A DNA stretch of 64,000 nucleotides. It comes from Limnoperna fortunei (Eukaryota; Mollusca; Bivalvia; Mytilida; Modiolidae). The notes beneath the pieces are model-generated. The model ran no database searches. It was given only the letters and a program-made list of their open reading frames with translations, and had not been told where the DNA came from. This document shows positions 46,662 through 57,662 of the stretch, one piece after another. The stretch is taken from NCBI GenBank assembly GCA_944474755.1, contig OX104113.1, positions 70,673,917-70,737,916 on the forward strand, given 5' to 3'. The position numbers and the translations under genes were made by a program. How positions within the stretch are numbered: the stretch's first letter is position 1; every line of letters starts with the position of its first letter.

Positions 46662-47154
46662 TGGAAAGTCTTTACAAACTGCAACCTGCCAGTTCTACAT
46701 GCGCCATGAATTTAGAAATTACTTTTTGTGGTTTCAAAAAAAAAACAAAAAAAATTAAATGATAAAAAAAACCATGTAAAATATTCCGTCCAGACAACGT
46801 ACTACCTGCCACAAATTTCGAAATCTCATATTTAATGGGATTGGTTCAGTTTTTATTGTTTTTTAGCACTGACCAGATTTGTTTTATAGTTAATTTATTT
46901 TGTATTTGTATATTTTCATAACCATACCTTTCGATCGTTTGTAAAACTGTGTATAATTTCGACCATACCACTTTTCATATATATTCTTCTGTTTGTGGAG
47001 ATGAAACAAGAGCGAAAATTTTGATGCACTTATACTCCTAAACAGTTAGAAGTTATAATTATGTTGGGATCGCATATTGGAACAAATTATCTTGCCATCA
47101 ACGGGGAGGGGCTAGAGGGGGTCCATTAACAGGTTAACAATTTTTAATTTTTCC

Positions 47155-47545
47155 CAAAACAGATAACAGTAAATTTAAAATAATGATATAACAGATAACA
47201 GCAATTTACATGAGAAAACAGAAACCAATGAGTTCAAAAATCGAAAAAAAAACAGATATCAGCAGAATCTCGTCAATTCCTCCCTTTATATGTAGACTCA
47301 ATTACATTTAAAAATTGGCGAATAAATGAATTAACAGATAATAGAGAAAAAAATCTGTAAAACAGTAAACAGTGTTCCGACTATTAACAGCAAACAGGGT
47401 TTTTATTTTCATTATAACATTTCAACAACAATTTCAATTTTTAAGAAAACAAATAACAGCTAATAAAAAGGTTAAAAAAGTTAACAGTTGTTTTTTTTCT
47501 AAAAACAGTTAAGAGTCGTGAAAAAATGCCCAAAACACGTTAAAA
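47155..47545. repeat. Cluster of degenerate AACAGATAACAGCAA motifs
   Basis: The motif, with variants such as AACAGATATCAGCAG, AACAGATAATAGAGA and AACAGTAAACAG, occurs about eight times at irregular spacing. It lies about 0.5-0.9 kb before the first TNF-like gene, between a G-rich and a C-rich tract. Each good copy contains AGATAA, the GATA-factor core. Function unknown. Confidence 0.5.
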
Positions 47546-48028
47546 GAAAAGATCTTGCACCCCCCCCCCCCCTTTGCCTGTCCCTCCTCAATCTCAAATG
47601 TGCTCCAGTTCTTTAAGTTAGCATTCTGGATTTGGTTTTATTAAATCGTGAACTTCATTAAAATTGAACAATATTGGTTCACTTGGAAACTCTTTTCCAT
47701 TTATTATTGATCTTTTTCGTGCAGACTCTTATTATAATAAGGATTCATATTAGAAAAATCACTCGTCTGATTGCAATTTTAGAATTGTGGTGTCTGATAA
47801 TCGATGCATTTTGTTGTTATCTCCCCTTTTGGCTATGATTATCTACTTGATTGTGGATTCCGTAAAGTGTAAAAGAAAACTGAAAATCGAGTTTAGCACG
47901 AGCGTGTTTGTCTGCACCAATAGCCTCTTGCATAACTTTAAGAAATACTAAAATAAAAACCCGTAATTTTATTGTGTTTATTAATAGTAACTTGGGAACA
48001 TGTAACTTTCGGTTTTATTTCAGCTACA

Positions 48029-48406
48029 ATGCCTAGACTGTTGAATTTATTTTTGTGTTGCTCAGATTCTAATGACGGAGAACTACAATCCGATGTTAAC
48101 ACTGCACTAGCATTACACGACAATGAAGATATTTTTCATAATAAGAGTGAAAAATGCAGACATTGCATAAAGTTTTCAAAGTGTCTTATATCTACAGTAG
48201 TGGTAAACATTACATTGTTAGCAGTTCTTGCTTATCTGTCGATATCCTTGTGTCACTATAATCCAGAAAATACGAATAAACGTATTCACGAGGATACAAC
48301 AGACAACTGCGTATTTCTGCCATGTCATGACAACGTAACAGCAGACGGATCAACTACTTACTGCAAATACAACGCTACAAGAGCAATTTTATACCTAGTA
48401 ACATTG
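48029..48406 (+). CDS. TNF-like gene A exon 1
   Basis: 126 codons from ATG to the donor GTAAGT at 48407, ending phase 0. Encodes tail, membrane segment and the DNCVFLPCHDNVTADG stalk. The open frame extends upstream of the ATG, but TTTATTTCAG at 48014-48023 suggests a UTR intron boundary. Confidence 0.82.
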
Positions 48407-50157
48407 GTAAGTCTGATATATGAGGAGATAAAAAAAGCGTGATACTATGTAATTCCATTTGAAAATCATTTCGAAAACGCATTCCTGTGTATTGACTAAC
48501 GAAAACAGTGCCGAAATGAACCCTGTACGTTGCAATGCATGAGGTCCTGATTCTAAACGCTTCAAATTTTCTAGGATATAGTTATTTTAATGTATTTCTT
48601 GTTTATTCTATACAGCTATCTACAGAATTCGCTGGGAGAAGGAATCTTTCTGTTGATCCAACTGAAAGAGATCAGAACCGTCCAATACTGAAGCAGAAAT
48701 TCTCTGAACTGTATTTTGTAGAAAAAAGTAACACAACAGGTATGTTAAAAAATATATTCAAATGCTTAGATGTACAAAGGTAATTTAAGTGTCATATGAG
48801 AAAAATAATATAAATAAATAAGATCATTCTATATGTTTGAAAGTTCTTAGTCAAACAGTTTGATGTATCAATGTCGTAATCTCGTTTCTTCAGAAATATG
48901 TTTGGTTTAAATATATGATTGTGAAATGTTATGGTCGATACATTGTATACCTTATACAATAAATAATATTAAATGTTTCTGTTGCCATGATTGGATATAC
49001 AATATTATGTTAATACATTGTGTATAATCATTATTACAGCTGATTTATTATTACATCACAACTACACGTGTTGGTTAACATTATCCAGGTTTTAAAAAAT
49101 CAGAAATTAATTGGAATTCTCAGCTTTGGTATTATATCAGTGGAGATTCTGGTCATTGGCTCTGCGATAAATTTACACTTGAGTCAAATTTACGCTTAAA
49201 AACTTTAAAAAGTCACTAATAATTTGAATAAATTAAAATTATTTCTATAAATCTACATGTAAATTATTCACACAAACGCGTGAATTTATTTTAAAAATTA
49301 CCCGTAAATACCGTAATTTTATCGCGTAATTATTGCCTTATTACGATTAATTTACTTCTATATTTGATCAAATGGCATACACGAACAAACAGGCTAATGC
49401 AAACGATTCTGAAAGACTCTGAAGTACTTACCGAAGTATACAAAGCTCGAAAAGTTAGGTGAGCAGGTATTTCTATACATAAGAAAATATAAGGAGTAAT
49501 AATTTCGTAAGTATGTGTATTCTAAAGAATGAAGAATTTTCCAGGATTAAAATTTTCGCTTTACGTACTGCAAAAAAATTATAAAAATGGATGCGTTATT
49601 ATTAATCAATTCATAACATTTTTAAGTGACCTTTTAGTTTTTACGCGTAAATTTAACTTGCGCATAATTTATCACGCCAATGATATGCGTGCGTACCAAA
49701 GGTGAGAATCCATTCTTGCAAAGCAAATTACTAATTATACACCACTTCAATTGAGTAATCACTGTGTATTTTATTAGGAACTTTGCATCTCTTCTTGACA
49801 CAGCATTCAAATCTGGTATCCAGCACCGACCAGACCAATATAACGGTATCCTCAGACGGAATATATCTTGTCTATGCATCATTGCAATACTGTGTACGCA
49901 AATCAAATCAGCCAATCGAGACCGTGTCAATGGAAGTTCGCCGACAGTCGGGAGAAACAAGTTCCGTCATTTACCGGAATCATTTACGTCTTACCAGTGG
50001 CATGCAGGCGTTTATACCAGGCAACGTATTGTTCCCAGTAAAGTTGACACGAGGTAACGCTTTATCTCTCCGTGGATCATCATCAAACTTGTACGACATG
50101 AGAGTTGGCAACATCTTCGGTGTCCATGAAGTTAGAAAAACAGAGAGCTACATTTGA
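48029..50157 (+). CDS. TNF-ligand-superfamily-like gene A, 3 coding exons
   Basis: Encodes a predicted type II membrane protein of 293 residues in exons 48029-48406, 48616-48739 and 49778-50157 (phases 0, 1). Residues 1-50 form a cytoplasmic tail with CC and CRHC. About 53-74 (STVVVNITLLAVLAYL) is the membrane anchor. A cysteine-bearing stalk with N-glycosylation sites (NVT, NAT) follows. Exon 3 holds the TNF homology domain: SDGIYLVYASLQYC matches the GLYxVYxQVxF strand and VGNIFGVHEV matches the C-terminal YFGxxxL strand. Such ligands trimerise and bind TNF receptors on neighbouring cells. I chose the ATG just after a TTTCAG, so a 5'-UTR intron may precede it. This is the most diverged member of the cluster; the exact ligand subtype cannot be told. 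Confidence 0.85.
48616..48739 (+). CDS. TNF-like gene A exon 2
   Basis: Acceptor TCTATACAG ends at 48615 and donor GTATGT starts at 48740. It encodes LSTEFAGRRNLSVDPTER and LKQKFSELYFVEKSNTT, a stalk. At 124 nt, phase 0 to 1, it equals the sum of the two middle exons of genes B and C. Confidence 0.8.
49778..50157 (+). CDS. TNF-like gene A exon 3 (TNF homology domain)
   Basis: Acceptor TTTTATTAG ends at 49777. The frame runs TLHLFLTQHSNLVSS, DGIYLVYASLQYC, RLTSGMQAFIPGNVLFPVKL and NIFGVHEVRKTESYI to TGA. The spacing of the strand motifs fits a TNF domain of about 125 residues. Confidence 0.88.
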
Positions 50158-51369
50158 AAGTATTGCAATTCTGCCTTGTTTACTTATTCAAATGTTTAGA
50201 GTGTTTACAGATTGTTCACACATTGGACACAAGTTTTCCTGTTGATATCTGTCGTGTGTCACAGCACTTTTATACATATATACTTTTGTATATCGTAAAA
50301 TCATTGTATGGGAACATTGAGTTGAATTTTAAACATTGCAGTTTTAGAAAGAGCTTAGAACTCCGTTTCTTTAACTACGTAATGAAATTAGACTGTTTCA
50401 AGGGTCATATAGGAAAAAAAATTGTGACTGTTTTCTCAGCAACTACTAATCATATTCTCTTGAAATTTTGGTATGCAGCATCAGGATGGCCTCCCATAAC
50501 ATGGGATTCGATTTCAAGTCTGTCGCTCACCTACTTCCTGTTTAACGAAATCCGGCCATTTCTGACTGATCGATTTTGGGTTTTTTGCGTTAATCCGACA
50601 AATCACAAAACTAACATCGGATTATAACGGCAGTAAAATGTGTACTACACCTCAGTATGGTTTGCACACTATGATCCACCAGATATTCAATAAGGACAGA
50701 AGTCGTCAATCAGTTACTTATAGAAATTATTACCATTTAGAGGCTATTTTACTTATTTGTTGTGTATAATTCAATTGAATTGAACTCTTTTATTGTCCAG
50801 TTTGGTCCCACTGGGGGCATACACTATATAACAATCATGATTATTAAGACAAAGACAGACCAGAACTTTACAGTTACAATAGAAAGATAATGTTTACATC
50901 TACAACTATAATAAAGTAGATAAATAAACAAAGTTCATATATGTGTTTACTAATTTTATGCCGAAACTACAGCTCAGAAGAGATTTAAAAAAAAATCCTA
51001 ATGATTTAATGTAATTTTAATAACAAAAGAAATTAATACTTTTGTTTTACATGTATTGAAGAACTTCTAAAATTGACTTTGTCTGTTAGAGAGGGCACCA
51101 AGGGACGATGCTCTAGGACATGCTTGATGTTTTGATACATCACTGCATTCCTCCTTGTGCCCAAAGCAAACACACAAAATAGCAATAGATAACAGTAAAT
51201 TAAGAATTTGTCCATCTACAAATGGCAGCAAGGGACATTGCTCTAGGGCCTGCAATTCAATGGCTTGAATCTGCATAGCCTCCTCGTGCCAAATGTAGAT
51301 TGACAAGTTTTGTTAAGTGAAGTATGAATGGAAATAAATTTTCCTAATAATTTTTAATATCTCAGGGTT

Positions 51370-52490
51370 TTCACATAATGAAAGGACATACAATTTTCAT
51401 CAATACTTTTTATTAGAATTTCTCATTGTACTTTTGACATAAAAAAAATGTATTTCATCTTCTACTTCTCCAGATCTACAGTTCTGACAAATTCTAACGT
51501 TAAGGAGAAGACCCTGTTCAATTTTCTATTTGCAATTGATAGGCAGAAATTCTGAATTTACACAAATTTTTCCTCAGCTCAAAATTGTTTATTATATTGA
51601 TATAATTTTCAAATCCAAATTTATTTTTCACTTTCGCATAAGTTCTGAGCTCTATGATTCTTATGCCATGTTTTTTATACCTATTTTTCAGGATTTTAAA
51701 AATTAAGATTTTATTCATTTTTTATTCTTATCTATAGGATTATGGCAATTTCTGGAATTTGTGTAATAATTGTTTGAATTGAACCATACCCTGATGGGTT
51801 TTTTTTTCTTCAAATAATTTTTTGAATGAGCATAAGCATCTTGTAAAAGTTCGAATTTTCCCAGATTTTCTAGTCTTTGCCAGTAATTTAGCATAGACTT
51901 CACAATATCAAAATGTAAAGGAAATCGACCAAGTTCTGAAAGAGTTGCAAAGTGGGAGGCATTTTTATGCACACCAATAATTCGTTTATGAAATTTTAAG
52001 TGTAATTTTTCACAGCGTAAATTTGTAAAAATGTTTTCTATTTATTTTAGTATTTAGTATTCTTGAAGAGAAACAGTTGAAGGTTCCCCAAATTTTACAT
52101 CCATATAATAATATAGGTTTGATTGCATGCAAAGAGGTATGAATCTTAGGATTAAAGTGAAAACAAGTCTTTTTGTAAATTAAAGGAAGCTTTTAAAGCT
52201 TTGTTGTATAATTCATTTTCAGCGAAGGAAAAGGAACCAGATGCGCAAAAAATCATGCCCAAATATTGTATTGTTGTACACACTCTAATTCATGATTTTT
52301 ATAAATAAATTTGGAGCAGATGTGCCTGCCTGCTTGGTTGAAAACCCAAGATTTTTGACTTAACAAGATTAAGAGAAAGACACCAATCGTCACAAAATTT
52401 TTCTATAATTTATATTAAGTTTGTTCTGTAATCCATTTCCGAGGAGGACAATAAAACAATATCTCATCGGCGTACATGAGGCATATATTA
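51370..52490 (-). pseudogene. Non-LTR retrotransposon reverse transcriptase relic (C-terminal part)
   Basis: On the minus strand, in broken frames: LMYADEILF (RT box, normally FADD), then ILLYGCKIWGTFN, KRIIGVHKNASHFATLSELG, RFPLHFDIVKSMLNYWQRLE and KNKFGFENYINIINNFELRK, then NLCKFRISAYQLQIE and a CRSGEVEDEIHF-like end. These are typical of the RT end and tail of animal LINEs. Stops and frameshifts show it is dead. It is a different lineage from the relic at 10614-11500. Confidence 0.8.
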
Positions 52491-52608
52491 TGCTATAAAA
52501 TTAAAATACTATTATAAATTGTGAGAACCCGTTGCTAGTTTAAATAATTAACAAGGATTAAATAATAAAGTTAAGTAACGGTTTTAAGCTATAATCTTGG
52601 TTATTACC

Positions 52609-52650
52609 GGTGTCTCTCTGACTCTCTCTCTCTCTCAGAGAGAGAGAGAA
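52609..52650. repeat. (CT)n/(GA)n palindromic microsatellite
   Basis: TCTCTCTGACTCTCTCTCTC followed directly by TCAGAGAGAGAGAGA. The two runs are complementary and could fold into a hairpin. Confidence 0.85.
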
Positions 52651-53073
52651 ACTGCATGTAAACATCAAACATGATTAGCAAGTCAAGATCATTAATCCAA
52701 TCTTTTCCGTGAAACTTATCTACGAAAATCATAAGTAAACACTTGATTACAAACAACTTACATTAATGACCTCTTAAACTAAATACTACACACAAGTATA
52801 AACTTTATCCAGAAATGAGTATTTTTGCGAAACTGAATTGTTTGTAAACATGACCTAGATTTATAATGTATGCTGACGTACGACAAGAAATATCGATCTA
52901 TTAATAGATTATGAAAATAGAAGTAGAATTGAAGGCCTGGGGATTCCACGTATTTAGCGGGTGAAAATTTTCAGTTGCATTGCACGGTGCTTAAAATGGA
53001 CATAGTGCATGCCCAGGGCGTATGTTTATGTTTGCAATAATATAAAATTAGATGATATTTAGAGACGCTGAAA

Positions 53074-53448
53074 ATGGAGTCGGATAATCCTTCGGATAAC
53101 ATGCTAATTAGCAATTCATCTAGTATGACATCTAGCAACAGGACTGACAAATATACAGTCAGGTTAAATAACGTTTTTAAAGTATCACTTGTAGTCAACA
53201 TCTTCCTTTTGTGCACGCTCATATTTTTATTTATTTTCAAAACGTTCGGCAAAACTGAAGATGAAGACGCAAAAACTGATTATGTTAATATTAAAATGCC
53301 GGATTCTGGAGTCTGTTTTCCGTGTGACTACCTTGGACCAGATGTTAAAAAAGAAGACACGCTATATGATCATATACAGATGACAGATAATGGACAAAAA
53401 TTGTGTTGTATTACAAGTCTACCAGACATTACAACATTGATGAGAAAG
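53074..53448 (+). CDS. TNF-like gene B exon 1
   Basis: 125 codons from ATG to donor GTAAAA at 53449, phase 0. Encodes tail, membrane segment and cysteine module. The ATG is the first in frame. Confidence 0.88.
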
Positions 53449-56001
53449 GTAAAATATAGGAAAAAAGGGGGGATGTAGATAATGTGTAATATTCCCAATA
53501 GTTAAGACTGAAATTATTGCTTAGATCGTTGTCAGTATATTCTAAGTACCCATATTTGCTTATATTCAATAGTAAACAATAATCATGTTTCGAAAGTAAA
53601 CAATAGCGCGTCATGGTTTTAACTTGTTTATCGCTTAAATTGACTTTCTGAAAATGATCTCGATCGTTAAATTCTTGGCGCGATTATAATATCTTTAAAT
53701 GTGCAACAACAAAAAATGTACTTTCACTTTCGCTTCATCGTTGCATAAATATCAATTAAATATAAAAATAATTAGGACATTTATAAAATTTATGTCATGC
53801 TTCAGCAAGTTCGGTGTTCAATGCAACTTCTACGTGCATAATTGATTTTTACCATACACACTAGTCCATATTACAAAATATGGACAATATATAATACATG
53901 TATAGCATATGAACTACTAAATAAATCGACAACAAACACTAAATATTTTTACTACGAAAGGCATCAGTTGGCGATTTAAACAAATAAAGGCTTATCGTTG
54001 TGCTTAATAAAAAGTAATATCAGATCATATCAGAAATTTCATTGTTAAATTAATAAATAGTGTCAACACTATCTTAGTATAAACCCACATTAAATAAACC
54101 ATAAATCAATAAATCAATAAAAGACAATTGTTTATAAACATTACTGTGGAATATGATATGCAGTGAAGTTTTTAAAGATTTTTTTTAGATTTTAAAAAAT
54201 ATTTCAGGTTGTTGAACGACAATTTCCACCTGGCGAACACGATTACAGTAAGTATCGATTTTATCAGAGTTATATCCCTTTAACTGCGTTATTTTGCCGC
54301 ATTTATGTTCTTATTTTCAAGTATTTTTTCGGTTTTATTGGTTTTTTTTCAAATAAGATAAAGCGTCGACCATTTTGCATAGTCTCTTCATTGATGAAAA
54401 AAGTGCACATATATTTATTAAATATTTATTCTAATTTCAACAGCTGAAGATTCCAAGGTTAGGGAGTCGATCAAGTGGTGGAGAGAAAGGCCACATTCTA
54501 TTCATATGTACCATGACACAACAGGTAAAATATTTGAAACAGCGTAATGAGCAGTAAAGCAAAATAATGACATTCTGAAAAACCTGTTATTTGGTTAACT
54601 AATACATTAAGTAATATCAATGAACTGCTTATTTATTAGCACCCGCCACTTTGTGGAGGAAGCCCTATAGTGATCAGTATGTCCGTCCGTCCGGAGCTAA
54701 TCGTGTCCGAGCTATAACATTTTATCTTTTTAGGTAGGCTTTTGATATTTGGTATGTGGGTAGATAATATCAAGGCGATGTGTCGCATACCATGGTTGAC
54801 CTTGACCTCAACGTCGGCATGGCCCACAGAGATGGGTACCATCTAGTTTTATTTTGAATCAATTAAAAGTTGACACAAGAGGCACATGTGATTGATTGAT
54901 TGATTGGATGTTTGCTTTACGTGCAGCGAGCAGTATTTCAGCTATATTCAGGACGAGAAAAAGTTAACAAACATGCAATATTCAACGGAAAAGGGGGTGC
55001 AATGGGATGGGACACAGGCAACACAATTGACTGCCAATGGAAAAGTATGGAGCTAAGCTACGGGCGGAAATTTTGTAGCGGCTACATCGAGCCTACTCTT
55101 TTTCAAAATCTACAAAAGGGTCTTTATCGTGCAAGGAGCGTGGCACTCTCTAAACAGTCTCATAATACGATTCGCGGCCAGGATTTCCGTGTTATGATCT
55201 GTTAATCCCCAACAAGAGGGTCTCCCCTATCCGCCACCCAGGGACGCACTGGGCTGCTGTGTGAGTCGAGCACTTGGAAATCTCACAGAAAGGCAAATGT
55301 GAAATTGCCTGTTGTTAATTCTGTCTTACCAATTTCTGCCAAATAAAGATTTTCAGACAGAATTCCTGTAAAATACGTATAAAGCTGGTTTTCACATAAA
55401 TTTGTTTCCTTCAATCTGTTCTTTTGAACATAAAAAAGTTGTCTAACTTATAAATGCCACATCTCTATTTCGAAAGACCGCTAATATAGCGGTCTTTCGA
55501 AATAGAGATGTGGTATTTCGGGAAAACACGTTTTTCTCATTCATAAGCATAATCATTTGTACGAAATTTGATTCTTTTATTAAAACAGCAAACAATCTGA
55601 CATGGACACTTAGAGAAGATGGTCTTGGCACAGCGTTTTCGAATGGCATAAAATTTGTCGACAACAGATTTGTTGTACCAAAACACGATTATGGAGATTC
55701 TGCTTTGTACTTCATATATGCAGCAGTAACGTTTGATTTTGCAGACGAGACTTACTTGAAAATAGTTCCGACAGTTTATCATAACATTACTCGGCGTCAT
55801 CCTAATCTTCCCAAAACTGGCGAGATCTCAATGTTAATGAGCAAATATGGTGGATCGGCCGAATCAGATAGAATTCATACAAGTTTTCTCTGTGGGACCT
55901 TCAAATTACAAAGTGGCTATGAAATAGGCTCATATGTTGACTCATTTCCGTATGTAAAAAAATCTACATATGCCAGTTATTTTGGAATGTTTAGATTATG
56001 A
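53074..56001 (+). CDS. TNF-ligand-superfamily-like gene B, 4 coding exons
   Basis: Predicted 302-residue type II membrane ligand from exons 53074-53448, 54208-54247, 54444-54524 and 55589-56001 (phases 0, 1, 1). Residues 1-34 are the tail and 35-57 (KVSLVVNIFLLCTLIFLFIF) the anchor. A juxtamembrane module follows with GVCFPCDYLG, DTLYDHI and GQKLCC. Exon 4 is the TNF domain: NLTWTLR, SALYFIYAAVTFDF, SFLCGTFKLQSG, then ASYFGMFRL and TGA. The strand order matches TNF ligands, which act as cell-surface or shed trimers. Gene C shares exon layout and most motifs, so the two are tandem duplicates. Intron 3 carries a SINE, an element fragment and a perfect hairpin. No furin-type RxxR site is obvious. 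Confidence 0.9.
54208..54247 (+). CDS. TNF-like gene B exon 2 (40 nt)
   Basis: Acceptor ATTTCAG ends at 54207 and donor GTAAGT starts at 54248. Encodes VVERQFPPGEHDY. A micro-exon placed by its strict splice sites, its phase (0 to 1) and a 31-nt counterpart in gene C. Confidence 0.8.
54444..54524 (+). CDS. TNF-like gene B exon 3
   Basis: Acceptor TTTCAACAG ends at 54443 and donor GTAAAA starts at 54525. Encodes EDSKVRESIKWWRERPHSIH, then MYHDTT. The KWWR.RP..IHM motif is shared with gene C, confirming the exon. Confidence 0.9.
54641..54850 (+). mobile_element. HINE-like 5' fragment combining HINE-3 and HINE-1 motifs
   Basis: CCTATAGTGATCAGTATG and GTCCGTCCGTCCGG resemble the HINE-3 leader, whereas TTGACCTTGACCTCAA (54793-54808) is the motif of the HINE-1 units. 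The tip CACCCGCCAC is different again. The 3' end is not recognised. In intron 3 of TNF-like gene B. Confidence 0.5.
54880..55302 (-). mobile_element. SINE, about 400 bp, with target-site duplication
   Basis: The minus-strand 3' end has CCTGAATATAGCTGAAATAC and CAATCAATCAATCA. Near-perfect 12-bp direct repeats flank it (AGGCACATGTGA 54880-54891, AGGCAAATGTGA 55291-55302). The body shares CTCGCACGTTAAAGA-like and GTAGCCGCTAC-like parts with the SINE at 61166-61673. Confidence 0.7.
55452..55518. repeat. Near-perfect 31-bp-arm hairpin in intron 3 of TNF-like gene B
   Basis: CCACATCTCTATTTCGAAAG then ACCGCT, a 5-nt loop (AATAT), and the exact inverse AGCGGT..GATGTGG. With one mismatch the arms reach 31 bp. 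It lies 70 bp before the last-exon acceptor. It may be a tiny MITE; the intron transcript would fold into a strong stem. Confidence 0.85.
55589..56001 (+). CDS. TNF-like gene B exon 4 (TNF homology domain)
   Basis: Acceptor TTAAAACAG ends at 55588. 138 codons (with carried base) to TGA, covering the whole TNF domain. Ends YFGMFRL, the canonical last strand. Confidence 0.93.
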
Positions 56002-56887
56002 TTTGTAAATGTGCTACTCTGTGTTTGTATCTTTTATCACACTCAATCTAAAGATACATGTATTATTGTTATCAAATGTATGCCCGTGAATATGATTGTT
56101 CTTTGTTGGATGTTTTGATAGTGAAAAGTAAGAACTACAGGAGGTTAATATTGTATTTTTGTGTATGTTTAGATGAATGGTGTCATTGTATTCCACATAG
56201 TTGATATAGTCTGTTAATTTTGTAATGGTTTTGAATTATTTTGATTACATGATTGGTTTTTGGTTGTTACCAAAATATGTAATGAATTTTACAAAATGGC
56301 TTGTTATTTTATTACAGATTTCATTTGTTAGTTTTAATTTTTATAAACTTCGTAATCAGTTTGTAATATATAACAATACACAGACATTAAGATATCCCGC
56401 GCTAAAGTATGCAGACTGTCTATGTTTATTATACTATTTTGCATCATCACTACAAAACGTTCTGTTTCACACACCGAGTTTACAGGATGTAGTTTCCCTA
56501 GTTACCTGCATATAGTTTTGACATTTACTGTTTTGTATTGTATTGAACATTTATGAAACAGTGGCAAGATCTTAAAGATGATCGTTATGTTCCTGTTAAC
56601 ATAGTGTACTGTTAAAGGTGGAATCCTGACATTCCTATGTAACAATAATCAACAATGTATTGTTTTTTTCTGTTTTATGGTAATCACAACAGAGAATCTT
56701 AAGAATGTTTTCTGCAAATATTGTGTATTATGATTATTATTATGTAAATGGCTACTGTTATTTTTTATATAAAGACAAAATTAACACACCATTGTTTTTG
56801 TTTATCCGACTGATCTATATCAATTCCTATATGAACATAAATGTATTTCTTTCAAGTACTTCTGTACAAGCACTGTGCTTAAACTAG

Positions 56888-56893
56888 AATAAA
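56888..56893 (+). promoter_or_regulatory. Candidate polyadenylation signal of TNF-like gene B
   Basis: AATAAA about 890 bp after the gene B stop. It is the clearest AATAAA on this strand before the next repeat block, implying a long 3' UTR. Unproven. Confidence 0.4.
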
Positions 56894-57019
56894 TAATTCT
56901 ATACAAACATCCAGATCTACACTCTCCATATGTAAAACATTCAAGACGGTTAAAGTAGGGAAACTCTTCTACCCATGTGGGGTACTGGAGTAGGCTCACA
57001 TTACCTTATAGCAGCCTGG

Positions 57020-57190
57020 CTGCTAGTAGGACATATGCTGTCGAGTTCTTCAACCAGGTAACCGAAGGTCGGGCTTTCGAAAAAAACCACCATGGTGGAG
57101 TCCATGGATTACCAACATCTAACAACCGTCCTAGCGAGGGCATTATGTTGTCAGTGTAGGACGTTAAAAATCCCCATCAATCAATCTAGA
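57020..57190 (+). mobile_element. SINE-like fragment with ATCAATCAATC tail
   Basis: ATAGCAGCCTGGCTGCTAGT, then CCACCATGGTGGAGTCCATGG and GGACGTTAAAAATCCCCATCAATCAATC. The tail type matches the other SINEs, but the body is a separate subfamily. Confidence 0.5.
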
Positions 57191-57662
57191 TCTATACGTA
57201 TTCACATAAGATTTTTGTGGACAAATTGTTTGTTTTTAATTTTATATTTTATCGAGACAAGATACATAACTCCTACTACATGGCGAGTACACCGGACAAT
57301 CTATAATCCTTGTCATTGAGGGTTACAATTCAGCATGCTTTCTCAAGTCAGATACGACCTCCCAAAACTAAACTGCATTTGTCATCTTTTGTACTTTTTC
57401 AGCCTTTGATTTCTTAAAAATTTAGCATGCATACTTATTAACACGGTACTGTGCCCATCAGTATATACTGTTCAAACAGTAACTATTGTAGAAAATGCCC
57501 CTTAAAATATTGTTCTAAAAATCTTGTCTTTGCCCATTTTCACTACATTTCTGTATAAAAATGTGCTTCTGATCGAGTTAACAAAAATATACCATTATTC
57601 AGCTTTTATAGGAAGAATTATCCTGCACGAATATAGATGAAATGCTACGCATTGGAAGTTCA

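Larger units (their letters stand above)
43685..48028. other. Intergenic region between INTS4 and the TNF-like cluster
   Basis: Contains the INTS4 polyadenylation signal, a relic (about 43980-44060) with GGGAGACTTGAGGGAGA-like motifs of the 36801 MITE family, a hAT-like MITE (45214-45514), a small palindromic MITE (46573-46661) and an AACAGATAACAG-rich stretch (47155-47540). No convincing gene. Confidence 0.65.
50158..53073. other. Intergenic region A-B
   Basis: The 3' flank of gene A has AATAAA candidates at 50910 and 50923. They lie in sequence (TTTATTGTCCAGTTTGGTCC, 50790 on) that resembles a LINE 3' end, so the true site is uncertain. The LINE relic and a CT/GA microsatellite fill the rest. 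The open frame at 50154-50627 is not protein-like. Confidence 0.55.

Noticed and set aside
49634..49960. Minus-strand 108-codon frame over TNF-like gene A exon 3
   Set aside because: Antisense shadow of the TNF-domain exon.
50154..50627. 157-codon frame right after TNF-like gene A
   Set aside because: Not protein-like and without splice or homology support; most likely 3' UTR or flank.
53041..53047. TATAAAA just upstream of TNF-like gene B as a TATA box
   Set aside because: It is 33 bp before the ATG, which would leave almost no 5' UTR. AT-rich sequence makes such matches common.
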